Below, one piece after another: positions 26,400-35,820 of a stretch of 64,000 nt of DNA. Below the pieces are notes generated by a model that did no database searches, was not told the origin of the DNA, and worked only from the letters and a program-made list of their open reading frames with translations. The DNA comes from Methylococcus sp. Mc7 (GTDB lineage Bacteria; Pseudomonadota; Gammaproteobacteria; Methylococcales; Methylococcaceae), in the NCBI RefSeq assembly GCF_019285515.1, contig NZ_CP079095.1, positions 1,178,001 to 1,242,000 of the forward strand, written 5' to 3'. Both the position numbers and the translations under genes were made by a program. The number at the start of each line of letters is the position of its first letter. The first letter of the stretch is position 1.

Positions 26400-27397
26400 T
26401 AGGTTTTGGGATCATCGGAGGATGATCGTGAAACTGCATACCCAACGCCTTCAAACCCTCGACGAGATCCGGGCCTTCCTGGATGGCGCCTCACCGCTGG
26501 ACTTCACCGTACCCTCCCGCCCGGAGGCCTATGGCTGGATCGAGTCCTCGCTCTGTCAGCTCGGTTACCTGCGCCTCGGCAAGGCCGACAAGGGGATCGT
26601 CCGGGATTACCTGATCAAGGTCAGCGGCTTCTCCCGCGCCCAGATCACCCGCCTGATCGCGCAGTACCGCCGAACGGGACGGGTACGCGACCACCGCGGT
26701 CGGCCGGCCAACGCCTTTCAGCGTCGCTATCTGCCCCAGGATGCCGTGCTCCTGGCCGAACTCGATGCCCTCCACGGCACCCTCTCCGGCCCCGCCACCC
26801 GCAAGCTCTGCGAGCGCGCCTTCCACGTCTTCTCGGATCAGCGCTTCGTCCGCCTCGCCCGCATCTCCAACGGCGGCCTCTACAACCTCCGCCACTCCAC
26901 GACCTATCGGCGGCAGCGCACTCACTACGACAAGACCCGCCCCACGCCCGTCGCCATCGGCGAGCGCCGCAAACCCTTTCCGGACGGACGCCCCGGCTTC
27001 CTGCGCGTCGATTCCGTCCATCAGGGCGATCTCGACGGCATCAAGGGCCTCTACCACCTCAACGCCGTCGACGAGGCCACCCAGATGCAGTGCGTCGTCA
27101 GCGTCGAACGGATCAGCGAGCGCTTCCTCATCCCGGCGCTCAACCAGCTCCTCGACAGCTTCCCCTTCGTCATCCTCGGCTTCCACTCCGACAACGGTTC
27201 GGAGTACATCAACCACCGGGTCGCCCAACTCCTGGAGAAACTGCGCATCGACTTCACCAAGTCCCGCGCCCGCCAGACCAACGGTAGAGTCGAGATGTGG
27301 CGCGGTGGTCTAAGGCTCGGCCTATCTGTTGCCGCCCCTTTCGTCTGGCGGTGCCTCATTAGCCTGGCCATCACCCCGTTTCCACATCCCGCTCGTC

Positions 27398-27432
27398 AAA
27401 CCGGACGTGCGGCTTTCCCGCATCCGGCTTTC
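27398..27432 (-). ncRNA. Group II intron domain V
   Basis: Read on the minus strand, AAGCCGGATGCGG, then a GAAA tetraloop, then GCCGCACGTCCGGTTT fold into the 34-base two-part stem with GNRA loop that is the catalytic core of group II introns. It lies 114 bases before the inferred 3' splice site, which implies an unusually long domain VI or an insertion there. Confidence 0.75.
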
Positions 27433-27441
27433 TTTCGACCC

Positions 27442-28840
27442 TCAGACCTTCGCATTCAGCAGGTCAGTACGCTTTAGCGGCAGTTGGTAGAGCCTCAAGG
27501 TTTCGTAGAGATACTCGTCGGGATACTGGCGATACCCCGTTCCCTTTTTTCCGCTCCGGCGCATCAACCAGATTCGCAGTCGTCGGTCCGTGTAGCCTTG
27601 CAGGTCTCGATAGATTTTCGTGACCGGTCCCTGATTGAAGTAGTTCGCCCAGCCGCGCAGCATGGGGTTGATTTCGGCAACCCGGCTTTCGACCGTGGTG
27701 GCGTTCCACCGTGACGACGTGGCGTCGTGGATACCCTAGTTTTAGCCGTTTGATCGCTTTCTTCGACGGACGGGTTCCCCAGTAAGGGCGCCCATCCTTG
27801 CCATGGAACTCGCCGAATGTGTAACCGAGAAAGTCGAAGTGCTCACCCGGTAGCTTGACCAGCCGAGTCTTCTTCTCGTTGATCGTGAGTCCCAGCCGGG
27901 ACATGATCTGGCGCATGGCCTCCATGGCCGCTTCCCCCCGCCCGTTCGGGCAGAGGATCACCAGGTCATCGGCGTAATTCACCACTTCCGCCCGGAGCCT
28001 TTGGCCGAAGCCCAACTTCTGCCAGGCCAGGAGAAAACGCCGGAAGTACAGATTACTCAGCAAGGGTGAGACAATCCCCCCTTGGGGCGTGCCTCGGTTC
28101 TTGTCCTTAGCTTCTGTGGTCCGTTTCTCGCTGCCTTCGCAGCGCTCGACCACAGGCACTTTCAGCCATTGTCGAATCACCGACAGCACCGTGCCATCGG
28201 CAATCCGCCGGCTGATGCAGCGCATCAGTTCGCCATGCGGAATGGTGTTGAAATAGTCGGACAAGTCCGCATCCACCACCTCCCGCTTCCCTCGTTGGGC
28301 AATGCCGAAGTGGGTCATCCTGATCGCCATCTTGGCGTCTAAGCCTGGCCGAAATCCATACTGCCGCGGCAACAGGTCCGCTTCGAAGATCGGGCCGATC
28401 ACCAGCAGCATCGCCATCTGTACCACGCGATCCCGGATCGTCGGTATGCCCAAAGGACGCTGTCCGCCCTGGGCCTTGGGTATCCATACGCGCAGCAGGG
28501 GCTGAGGTCGGTATTCGCCCGCCATCAACTCCTGCCGCAATCTTTCCAGCCATCCGTCCACACCTTGGTCTTCGATCTGTTGGAAACTGATGTCGTCGTA
28601 GCCCGGCGCACCGCGATTGGCGCGGCAACGCCGATAAGCCACCCACAGCACATCGGCCCGGCAGACCTTGTCCCACAGGCTGTAGAAGCGGAAAGCCGGT
28701 TCTGCCTTGGCTTTCGCCTGCAATGAGGTCTGTAACGTCTGAACCGTACTACTCGAAGTTGCTAGACTCACGTCAATCCCCTGGTTCTTGTCACTTTCCC
28801 CATCTCGTTTCGAAACAGGGCGCCTTCGCTCTTCCGGCAT
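27442..28840 (-). pseudogene. Group II intron reverse transcriptase/maturase, frameshifted
   Basis: The reverse transcriptase part is complete: fingers with RRCRANRGAPGYDDISF, RPLGIPTIRDRVVQMA, PRQYGFRPGLDAKMAI, RGTPQGGIVSPLLSNLY, and the palm motif VVNYADDLVILC. After KKAIKRLKLG the reading frame is lost; maturase domain X continues in another frame (IHDATSSRWNATTVESR, then INPMLRGWANYFNQG and RRLRIWLMRR) and ends at 27442. One extra base near 27731-27736 explains it. In the unshifted frame an unrelated tail runs to 27464. No HNH endonuclease domain follows domain X. A sequencing error cannot be excluded. Confidence 0.8.
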
Positions 28841-29674
28841 TACCCGGCCTCAGCACTACTACGCGCCCATCCGCCATCCCCGCAGGCCGGCTCTATCCCT
28901 CACGGGATCGCCGTTGCCCGGTGCCGCCGGAAACCCGCGGGGACTTCCCTTGTTGCCCATCTGATCTCTCCCATGCGTGCTGCCACCACTACCCCGGTGG
29001 AATCTTTGGGTGCCCGTTTCGCTCTCTTCCCCAAAGACAACGGCCTTCCCCGGCATTATGGTGGGTCGGCTTCCACAACGGCATTTCGAGGCCTGCTCAG
29101 TGTTCACTCGCGTTACGGCCCGCATGGCCCGCTGGTCTCCCAAAGAGACCTTTTCTCGGAGTGCTTCAGCCCGTTCGTTACCTCCCGAACCGCCCCGAGT
29201 GCTTCCGGCCGGAGCGAAAGTTGGCCGGGTCGGATTTGCACCGACGAAACAGATGCGCCTTAGCAAGGCACACACAACGCCCTCGTCGAAAGCAAGAACG
29301 GCTCCGTCGTGCGCAAGCACCTCGGCTATGCCCACATCCCCGGACGCTTCGCCGCGCGGGTCAACGCCTTCTCCAGCGGCGTCCTCACCCCCTATCTCAA
29401 CTTCCACCGCCCCTGCCTCTTCCCCGAGGCGGTCGTCGACGCCAAGGGCAAACGGCGCAAGCGCTATCCCTACGCCAATCTCATGACCCCCTACGAAAAA
29501 CTCAAATCCCTGCCCGAGGCCGAGCAGTACCTCAAGCCCGGCATCTCCTTCAAACAACTGGATGAAATCGCCTACGCCATCAGCGACAATGAGGCCGCGC
29601 GACTCCTCAACCAGGCGCGCACCGAACTGTTCCAATACATCAACACAGCCCAACAACCCGCCGCCTGAACAGGT

Positions 29675-31300
29675 TCACTCAGAACCCTCCTTCAGGCTCA
29701 TTTCTGGATTGGAAAGGACTGCCAAGCTGGGGAGCAGTTTGGCGAGGCGGTGCAGCAGCCACGCGCACAGCTCGAAGTCCGTGTCCAAAATGCCGGCCTC
29801 GATGCTCTGCTCTGTTTCCAGGGCGGCCAGGCCGTCCGAATACGCCTGCCGGAGCGCTGTGATCGGCTCGCCGTGGCGGCGGGTCTGGGCGTGGAATTCG
29901 GCGATCCCGGCCATGTCCAGCGAGGCAACCGCCCCCGCCGCCAGCGCGAGCAAGCGTTCCAGCCGGGCGCGCAGAGGACCGGCCACTGCCTCGACCGGTC
30001 CGGGCAGGGCGCCGAGATGGATGGAGAACTCGGCGGAAGCTTCGGCGATATGCCGCACGATGGCGAGCGCCGTCCGGAACCTGTGCAGACGGGACGTCTC
30101 CGCCGGACCGAGGCCGTCGCGCAAGGCCAGCTTTAGGCAGAAGGTCTCGATGGCGGCGGCGAGTTGGAGGAATTCCGGCTCCAGCAGCTCGGGATCCGTG
30201 TCGGCGGACGGCTTTCCTCCGGCCGATCGGCGCGGTGCCACCCCCACCGAACCGAGCAGCCTCCCCAGCTCCTTGGCGAGAAGATCGAGCGCGGTGGGAG
30301 GATCCGCGAGCGCATGGCTGGACAGGAAAACCGGTTCGCCCAGCGTTCTTTCCGGCGCCGGCGGCCAGAACCGGTCGAACAGGCGGGCGTAGGCGGACAG
30401 GAACGGCGAAAGCGCCAGCGCGGGCAGCAGATTCGAGAGCAGGAACGCCACGGCGAGTTGGCCGGAAGAAGAAGCCGTCAGCTCCGCCGACAAGGCGCCC
30501 ACCAGCGGCACGCCGAAGCGCTCGCCGACGAACAGCGCCATCATCAGCAGTCCGCTGGCGAGGCAGAACAGGTCCTCGGTGCGCACCAGGCGGATGGCGT
30601 CGCCCTTCATGCCGAGAGCCAGCATGGCCCGCAGCGGAATCGCTCCCAAATTGGTGCCGTAAATCATCGGCAGCGCGGCGGCCGCCGGCATCGCACCCGC
30701 CCCGCACAAGGTGATCACCAGCATCGTTGCTCCCGCGTTGGACTGCAGCAGCGCCGCGGCACCGAAGCCACAGGCGAAGGCGAACCAGGGCGAAGCCAGC
30801 GCGGCCTCCAGACCTTGCCGGAACCAGGGTTCGTTCTTCAGCGGGGCGGCCCCGGCTCCCATGTTTTCCAGCGCGAACAGCAACAGGCCGACGCCGAGCA
30901 AGACCCCGGCGACCGTGCTCCAGGGCTTGGCGCGCACGGAACCCAGGGCGATGCCGGTCCCGCCCACGAAATAGGCCACCAGCGGATGGATATCGACAGT
31001 AGCGAGAAAAGCCAGGGCGGTGAGACCGACGTTGGACCAGACCACGACGAGGCGGGCCGCCGACGGCCTGATCAGCCCGCTGCCGAGCATGCTGGCCAGA
31101 ATGAAGGTGACCGCTGTGGCGCTCTGGGTCAGCGCACCGCTCATGACACCGAGCATCGAAGCCAGCGGTGGGGTATGGGTGGCCGCCCTGACCGCGTGGC
31201 GGAAACCGCCGCCGCCCAGTTCGCGAAGATTCTGGCTGATCAGCCTAAGCCCCAGGAAAAACAGGCCTAGCCCGAGAACGAGGGTATCCAGAGAAGCCAT
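29675..31300 (-). CDS. Na/Pi cotransporter family protein, C-terminus altered by an IS
   Basis: 541 residues. The inner-membrane N-terminal half (about 1-320) shows the two inverted NaPi-II repeats with their QS motifs, SGALTQSATAVTFILAS (about residue 56) and AALLQSNAGATMLV (about residue 183). The cytosolic C-terminal half (about 330-541) is helical and PhoU-like. It likely moves phosphate with sodium, or exports phosphate, across the inner membrane. ATG 31300 has AGGA upstream. The last codons (MSLKEGSE and the stop) are encoded by the terminal repeat of the adjacent IS, so the native C-terminus has been replaced. Its effect on function is unknown. Confidence 0.82.
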   Translation of the reverse strand: MASLDTLVLGLGLFFLGLRLISQNLRELGGGGFRHAVRAATHTPPLASMLGVMSGALTQSATAVTFILASMLGSGLIRPSAARLVVVWSNVGLTALAFLATVDIHPLVAYFVGGTGIALGSVRAKPWSTVAGVLLGVGLLLFALENMGAGAAPLKNEPWFRQGLEAALASPWFAFACGFGAAALLQSNAGATMLVITLCGAGAMPAAAALPMIYGTNLGAIPLRAMLALGMKGDAIRLVRTEDLFCLASGLLMMALFVGERFGVPLVGALSAELTASSSGQLAVAFLLSNLLPALALSPFLSAYARLFDRFWPPAPERTLGEPVFLSSHALADPPTALDLLAKELGRLLGSVGVAPRRSAGGKPSADTDPELLEPEFLQLAAAIETFCLKLALRDGLGPAETSRLHRFRTALAIVRHIAEASAEFSIHLGALPGPVEAVAGPLRARLERLLALAAGAVASLDMAGIAEFHAQTRRHGEPITALRQAYSDGLAALETEQSIEAGILDTDFELCAWLLHRLAKLLPSLAVLSNPEMSLKEGSE

Positions 31301-31821
31301 GAGACGAATTCCTGCACGATCCTAAGACACCGGCTGAAACCGGTGACGACAAGGCAAACGGGAGAGGCGGACGACGCGCGACACGCAAAGCCATACCGGA
31401 TACGCATTCGCCCCGCCCCAGCGCTGGCACCCGTAACCGTCCGCGGGTATCGCCGTTAGGACGCCGCCGCCCTTATCGAAGTCGGCGCTGGTCACGACGC
31501 TTTCCCCCGAAACCGCGACGCTCCGACCGGTCACGGTGAATACAGCGGATTACGGCAAGGGGATGTGGACGAGCGGTACGCTCGACGGACGCGGGGATTC
31601 TCCTGCCTGATCGGGCCGGAAACGGCCCGGCCATCCTCCCCTGACGGCCATTACCGCACAACATCCAAGGTTTCATAAATCCGGGGCTGGACCTTGTCAA
31701 GATAAAGGCAACATATTGTGTCCAGGTTACAACCGCGTGTCCGGCTGCGGAGCAGCCGTGACGACGGCTGTTGGGCGGGTCACCCGCGCGACCGGGATCG
31801 CGGTCTCACGCGCCCTTTCCG
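31301..31821 (-). other. Intergenic region between tamB and the Na/Pi transporter gene
   Basis: 521 bases with no recognisable gene; short frames on the minus strand (31322-31534 and 31473-31700) have no family features. Hairpins are frequent: CGAGCG/CGCTCG (31570-31584), GGGCCG/CGGCCC with a GAAA loop (31613-31628), and a set of three just beyond the tamB stop, CAGCCG/CGGCTG (31753-31770), GCGGGT/ACCCGC (31775-31787) and GACCG/CGGTC (31790-31805). The last three could protect or end the tamA-tamB transcript, although none is followed by a T-run. Confidence 0.45.
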
Positions 31822-34800
31822 TCAATACTCGAACTCGTAAATCACCCCGACGCTGTTGGCGCTGGATTGGGAGCCGGACGCCGAACCCGAGCCGACCACG
31901 CCTTCCACCTTGAACCCCCGGCCGATGTCGATCCGCACCGTGGATTGCGGAGTGCCGGCGGCGCTCTGGCGGGCGCCGACGTAAACGCCGGGGGCGATGT
32001 TGCGCCCGGCTTCCAGGGCCGCCTTGCCGCCCTTGCCGGACACCACGGCGAGGCGGTCGAGACCCAACCCCTTGCGCACGCGATCCAGCGGGTCGCTGCC
32101 GGAAGGGGCAGCCCCCGTCAGCGAGGCCAGGGCCATCGCGATCTGGGCCATTTCCACCGGCCCCATGGAAGCGGCACCGGAACCGAACAGCAAATGGGCG
32201 AGCACCTGATCTTGCGGCAGCGAGGGTGAACTGGAGAAGCTGATCTTGGGTGTCTTGGCGGTGCCCGCCACGTTCAGGGTGGCGGTAACGTTGCCGCTGG
32301 TGCTCGATGCGCTGAAATCCAGGGCCGGATTGGTCAAGGTGCCGCCGTCGAACGTCACTCGGCCTTTGGAAAAGGTGATCGTCCGCCCCGCTACCGCGAG
32401 CTGCCCCCGCTTCATCCGGAAACTGCCGTCGGGGTCCGGCGCCGCCAGGTTGCCTCGGACGCGGACCGAACCCTCCAGTTCGGTATCGAGTCCCCGGCCG
32501 CGCACGAAAATTCCGCCGGGTGCCTCGACGCCGAGATCGAGCTCGACGTTGGGCCCCGTGGCAGGAGACGGCAAGGGCGTAGCGCCGGGTCTACGGACGT
32601 CCAGCACGGCAACGTGCGGGGGCAAATGTTCGGGGACCCGAATTTCGGCGCGGTGGAGCCGGACGGTACCGGCCAGCTTCATCGCCTCCGCGGCGAGTCC
32701 GCGCAGGCTCACGTCCGCGTCCAAGTCGACGGTCAACTGGTCGCTGGCCAGGGGACTGGCGCGCCGCGCCGTCAGTTTAAGATCGACCGGTAGCCCCGGC
32801 GCTTTGAAGCCTAGACTGCCGCCAAGCTGGATTTTACCGGCGCCGGCGCGGCCTTCGCCGCGAACGATCCGGATCGTTCCGTCGTCGATTTCTACCCGGG
32901 CGACGATGTCGGAAATCCGCGCCCCCGCGCCGAAATCCTGCACCTCGCCGCCGTCGAGCTTGAGGGTGCCCGTTATCTTCGGGTCCGGCAGGACGCCCGT
33001 GGCGGTAGCGTCGAGCGCGAGCTTGCCGCGGGCGCGACGGCCTCCGGCACCGAGCAAAGGGTCTAGGATGCTCAAATCCAAAGCGCCCGACGCATGCAAA
33101 TCCAAGGGGCCGCCGGGGCTCAGCGCGGTATCGCCGCGAAGCTGCAAAGCGGCGCCTCGGCCGCCGTCGAGCCGGACGTCGACTGCCGCCGCACCGCCGC
33201 CGAGCCGGGCATGGGCGGCAATGTCGACCGCCGGCATGGCGGCCCCCGCCCGCAGCCCCTTGAGCGCCAAGTCGATGTCGCCGTCGGGGCGCGCAGGCGG
33301 GCCTTGGAGCTTGGCGTCCGCCCGCAGGCTGCCCGCCAGCGCCAGGTCCGGTACCGCGACGGATACCAAGTTCGCCGGCAGGTCGCGGATCGCCAGTTGC
33401 AGATCCAGGTTCGGCGCGGCGCGCCCCGAAGCCTCGATCACGCCCTGGCGCAGGCCGAGCTTGAGCCGGTCCAGCGTAACGCCTTCGCCGAAACCGACCT
33501 GCAGCGGCGCCATTAGCTTGAGGGTTTCTTTTTTCCAATCCACTTCTAAGGCGGACAGCGCCAGCCGTCTCTCCGGCACGTCCAGTTCACCCGCAGTGGA
33601 CAGATGCAGCGGCGCGCCCTCCAGGTCCGGCAGCTCGGCGGCGAATTGGAGCTTCAGCGCATCGGCGCGACCGGCCAGATCGAGCTTGGCCGAACCGGCG
33701 ACTCGCCCGACGACGATGCCGTTCAGCGAGAGCCGCACATCCAGTAAGCGGCGAACAAACGGGTCCGCGACTTCCGCGTTGAGAACGACGTGGCCCACGG
33801 ACGCGGCCCCGCCCAGACGCATCCCCGACGCTTCGGCTTTCAATGCCGCATGGTCGTGCCCGCTTCGGTACCCGGTTTCCAGCCGCGCCGTCAGCGAACC
33901 CGCCAGGGTTCGTCCCGCCAGCCGCGCGAGGTCGTCGAGCCGGGCGATGCTGAGGTCCGCCGCCCCGGCCGGCCAGCGCTCGCCTTTCGGCAGGGCAAAC
34001 CGGCCTGCCAGACGGAGGCTTTTCCAGCCGGTTTGCCGGATCGTGAGTGCGAGTCCGCCGTTTCCCGCCGAAGCGAGCACCGCGCCGATGCGGAGCGGCG
34101 CGCCGTCGATCCGGCTCTCGGCGGACATCTCGCCGGACGGCGTCGCGGGCAGGCCCTTGAAATGAGCCTCGGCCCGGAAAGGCGTGCGCGCCACGCCATT
34201 CGCGGCGGCCTCGCCGGCCAGTTTCGCTTCCAAGCTCAGATCCCCGGTGGAGCCCGCTGCATGTCCCCGCAGCTCGGCGTTGCCGCGCAAAGCGGGTGCC
34301 AGCACCGCGAGATCGGACAGGCCGAGGGTCCAATTGAAATCCAGCGTGTCGCCGGCCAGCTTGCCATCGGCCGACACCTTCAATGCCTTGCCGTGCAATT
34401 CCAGCTGCCGGAGTTCGGTGCGGTCCGCGCCCACGAGAACGGAAGCGCTCACCTTTCCGTCGGCGCCCACGAGTTCGGGCAGAGGCGACATGCCGCCGGT
34501 CAGCGCAAGCTTGCCCGTCAGGTCGAACCGGGTTTGTGGACCCGATCCCCCGAAATCCAGTTTCAGCTCGGCCGAACCGCGGACGTCGACGCCAGCCGAA
34601 CCCGCCAGCGGCGCGAAGTCGGGCAGCCTCAAATTGACGGCGCCGCGCAGTCCCGCGTCCGCCGTTTCGACCGAGCCGTCCGCGGCCAGCAGTGGATGTG
34701 CCAGCCGGAAACCGATCGGCCGGGAAGCCGCGTCGAGCCGGGCATCGACCCGCAGCGTCAGCGGAGTACCGCGCAGCAAGTCGCCGGACAGGCCGGCAAC

Positions 34801-35820
34801 CCGCAGGCCCCGGACCGTCGCGTCCAGCCCCAGCCTGCCGGTATCGCCCGCCAGGGTCGCTTCCACGCCGTCGACCGCGGCGCCGGGGGCTTCCAGACGC
34901 TCGACCTTGAGCGCGGCGGTGGCGCTGGGACGGCTGAACGGCCCGCTCAGTTCAGCCTCCAGCGCCAGCTTTTGCCAGGACAGATTCGGGGCGGGATGCA
35001 TGGCCGGCGCCGCCACGCGGAGTTTCAGATCCGCCGCGTTGCCGGCCAGATCGAGCGCGCCCGAGGCCTCGGCACGGAGCGGGCCGGCGTTCAGGGTCAT
35101 CCGGGTGGCGACCGACGTGCGCGGGCCTTCCAGGCTGGCCTCGGCACCGAGCGGCCCCAAGTCCGGAAGCCCGGCCAGCACGGCGATCAAACCGTGGCCG
35201 GGTTCCCGCAACTGCATGTGGGCGCCGAGGCCGTCCCCGCCGATCCGGCCTGCCACGGCGTAATCGCCTTCGGCGTCGAGGCGCCGCACACCCAGGCTGA
35301 ATTCACCCTGTTCCAGACTGGCCAAGTGCGCCGAGCCCTCCAGCGCCAACCGCGCTGCCACCCCGGCGACGGCCTCAGCCAAATCGAGGCTGCCGATACG
35401 AACCGTTCGCAGATCGACAGCGACGGGCAGCGTCACCGGCCCGGCATCCGCGGTTTCGGGCTTGGATTCGGACGCTGGAAGCCGGTCGACCGCGACTCGG
35501 CGGGCCTCCAAACGCTCGACCCGCAGCGCACCGCGCAGCAGCGCCGATGGCGACCATGCCAGCTCCAAACCCTCGATGCGCAGCCACGGCCCCTTGGCAT
35601 CGCCGACATCCAGCCGCGCCAGACCGAAGGCGTCCGGAATACGCCCGTGCAGCCCTTGGATCGCCACGGCGCCGCCGGTCAGGCGCGGGACGAGCCGCTC
35701 CAGATTCTCGCGCCCGCGCTGCGTATTGGCGAACTGCACCAATAGCAATACGGCGCATAACAACACCAGTGCGAAGCCGCCGGCGATCCACGCTGTTCTT
35801 TTCAGCCAAACGCGCATCAA
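31822..35820 (-). CDS. tamB: Translocation and assembly module subunit TamB
   Basis: 1332 residues, close to the usual size. An N-terminal inner-membrane anchor (WIAGGFALVLLCAVLLLVQFA, about 11-31) is followed by a very long periplasmic beta-helical body of AsmA/TamB repeats. The conserved C-terminal DUF490 domain contains VRGNLAAPDPDGSFRMKRGQ and the final GVIYEFEY that pairs with TamA. TamB spans the periplasm and works with TamA in outer-membrane protein insertion and phospholipid transport. The ATG overlaps the tamA stop by 4 bases, so it is translated after tamA. The DUF490 tail is intact. Confidence 0.92.
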   Translation of the reverse strand: MMRVWLKRTAWIAGGFALVLLCAVLLLVQFANTQRGRENLERLVPRLTGGAVAIQGLHGRIPDAFGLARLDVGDAKGPWLRIEGLELAWSPSALLRGALRVERLEARRVAVDRLPASESKPETADAGPVTLPVAVDLRTVRIGSLDLAEAVAGVAARLALEGSAHLASLEQGEFSLGVRRLDAEGDYAVAGRIGGDGLGAHMQLREPGHGLIAVLAGLPDLGPLGAEASLEGPRTSVATRMTLNAGPLRAEASGALDLAGNAADLKLRVAAPAMHPAPNLSWQKLALEAELSGPFSRPSATAALKVERLEAPGAAVDGVEATLAGDTGRLGLDATVRGLRVAGLSGDLLRGTPLTLRVDARLDAASRPIGFRLAHPLLAADGSVETADAGLRGAVNLRLPDFAPLAGSAGVDVRGSAELKLDFGGSGPQTRFDLTGKLALTGGMSPLPELVGADGKVSASVLVGADRTELRQLELHGKALKVSADGKLAGDTLDFNWTLGLSDLAVLAPALRGNAELRGHAAGSTGDLSLEAKLAGEAAANGVARTPFRAEAHFKGLPATPSGEMSAESRIDGAPLRIGAVLASAGNGGLALTIRQTGWKSLRLAGRFALPKGERWPAGAADLSIARLDDLARLAGRTLAGSLTARLETGYRSGHDHAALKAEASGMRLGGAASVGHVVLNAEVADPFVRRLLDVRLSLNGIVVGRVAGSAKLDLAGRADALKLQFAAELPDLEGAPLHLSTAGELDVPERRLALSALEVDWKKETLKLMAPLQVGFGEGVTLDRLKLGLRQGVIEASGRAAPNLDLQLAIRDLPANLVSVAVPDLALAGSLRADAKLQGPPARPDGDIDLALKGLRAGAAMPAVDIAAHARLGGGAAAVDVRLDGGRGAALQLRGDTALSPGGPLDLHASGALDLSILDPLLGAGGRRARGKLALDATATGVLPDPKITGTLKLDGGEVQDFGAGARISDIVARVEIDDGTIRIVRGEGRAGAGKIQLGGSLGFKAPGLPVDLKLTARRASPLASDQLTVDLDADVSLRGLAAEAMKLAGTVRLHRAEIRVPEHLPPHVAVLDVRRPGATPLPSPATGPNVELDLGVEAPGGIFVRGRGLDTELEGSVRVRGNLAAPDPDGSFRMKRGQLAVAGRTITFSKGRVTFDGGTLTNPALDFSASSTSGNVTATLNVAGTAKTPKISFSSSPSLPQDQVLAHLLFGSGAASMGPVEMAQIAMALASLTGAAPSGSDPLDRVRKGLGLDRLAVVSGKGGKAALEAGRNIAPGVYVGARQSAAGTPQSTVRIDIGRGFKVEGVVGSGSASGSQSSANSVGVIYEFEY

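Larger units (their letters stand above)
27284..29273 (-). mobile_element. Group II intron, antisense within the transposase
   Basis: The boundaries follow from rejoining the transposase frame. Read on the minus strand, the intron starts GTGTGCC at 29273 (consensus GUGYG) and ends in CTAC (consensus AY) at 27284. It contains a reverse transcriptase/maturase gene and a domain V hairpin near its 3' end. The length is 1990 bases. The exon sequence on its 5' side, reading CGAGGGCGTTGT, would hold the intron-binding sites. The maturase is frameshifted, so mobility would need help in trans. Confidence 0.82.
26428..29668 (+). pseudogene. DDE integrase-type transposase, split by a group II intron
   Basis: Two exons, 26428-27283 and 29274-29668, rejoin in frame to give 416 codons. 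The first Asp of the catalytic triad is in LRVDSVHQGDL, the second in GFHSDNGSEY, and the Glu lies in the rejoined motif TNDNALVESKNG. The intron falls in the GAC codon of that motif, separating the second Asp from the Glu. The N-terminal helix-turn-helix region (KVSGFSRAQITRLIAQYRRTGR) is intact. GTG 26428 has CGGAGG 6 bases upstream; ATG 26422 abuts it and is less likely. Because the intron is antisense to this gene it cannot splice from the transposase mRNA, so the transposase should be inactive. Confidence 0.8.
26341..29709 (+). mobile_element. Insertion sequence interrupted by a group II intron
   Basis: The element is bounded by a 17-base perfect inverted repeat with core ATGAGCCTGAAGGAGGG, at 26349-26365 on the left and complementary at 29685-29701 on the right. 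Without the 1990-bp intron it would be about 1.4 kb and carry one 416-codon DDE transposase. The exact outer edges and any target duplication could not be fixed by eye. The right end lies inside the 3' end of the Na/Pi-cotransporter gene, and the left end abuts the hairpin region of the lysis cassette. The IS family name is not assigned; the transposase looks like the integrase-core type. Confidence 0.75.

Noticed and set aside
27284-29273. Diversity-generating retroelement or retron as an explanation for the reverse transcriptase
   Set aside because: The RT has group II maturase architecture, a domain V hairpin and precise intron boundaries; no template/variable repeat pair or msr/msd is visible.
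28723-29565. 280-codon plus-strand frame spanning the intron 5' region
   Set aside because: It crosses the inferred intron boundary at 29273, and its sequence there is intron RNA structure rather than protein.
33790-35745. Open frames on the plus strand across tamB (also 32246-34165)
   Set aside because: Translations are Arg/Pro/Ser/Gln-rich without domains, while the minus-strand frame is an unmistakable full-length TamB.
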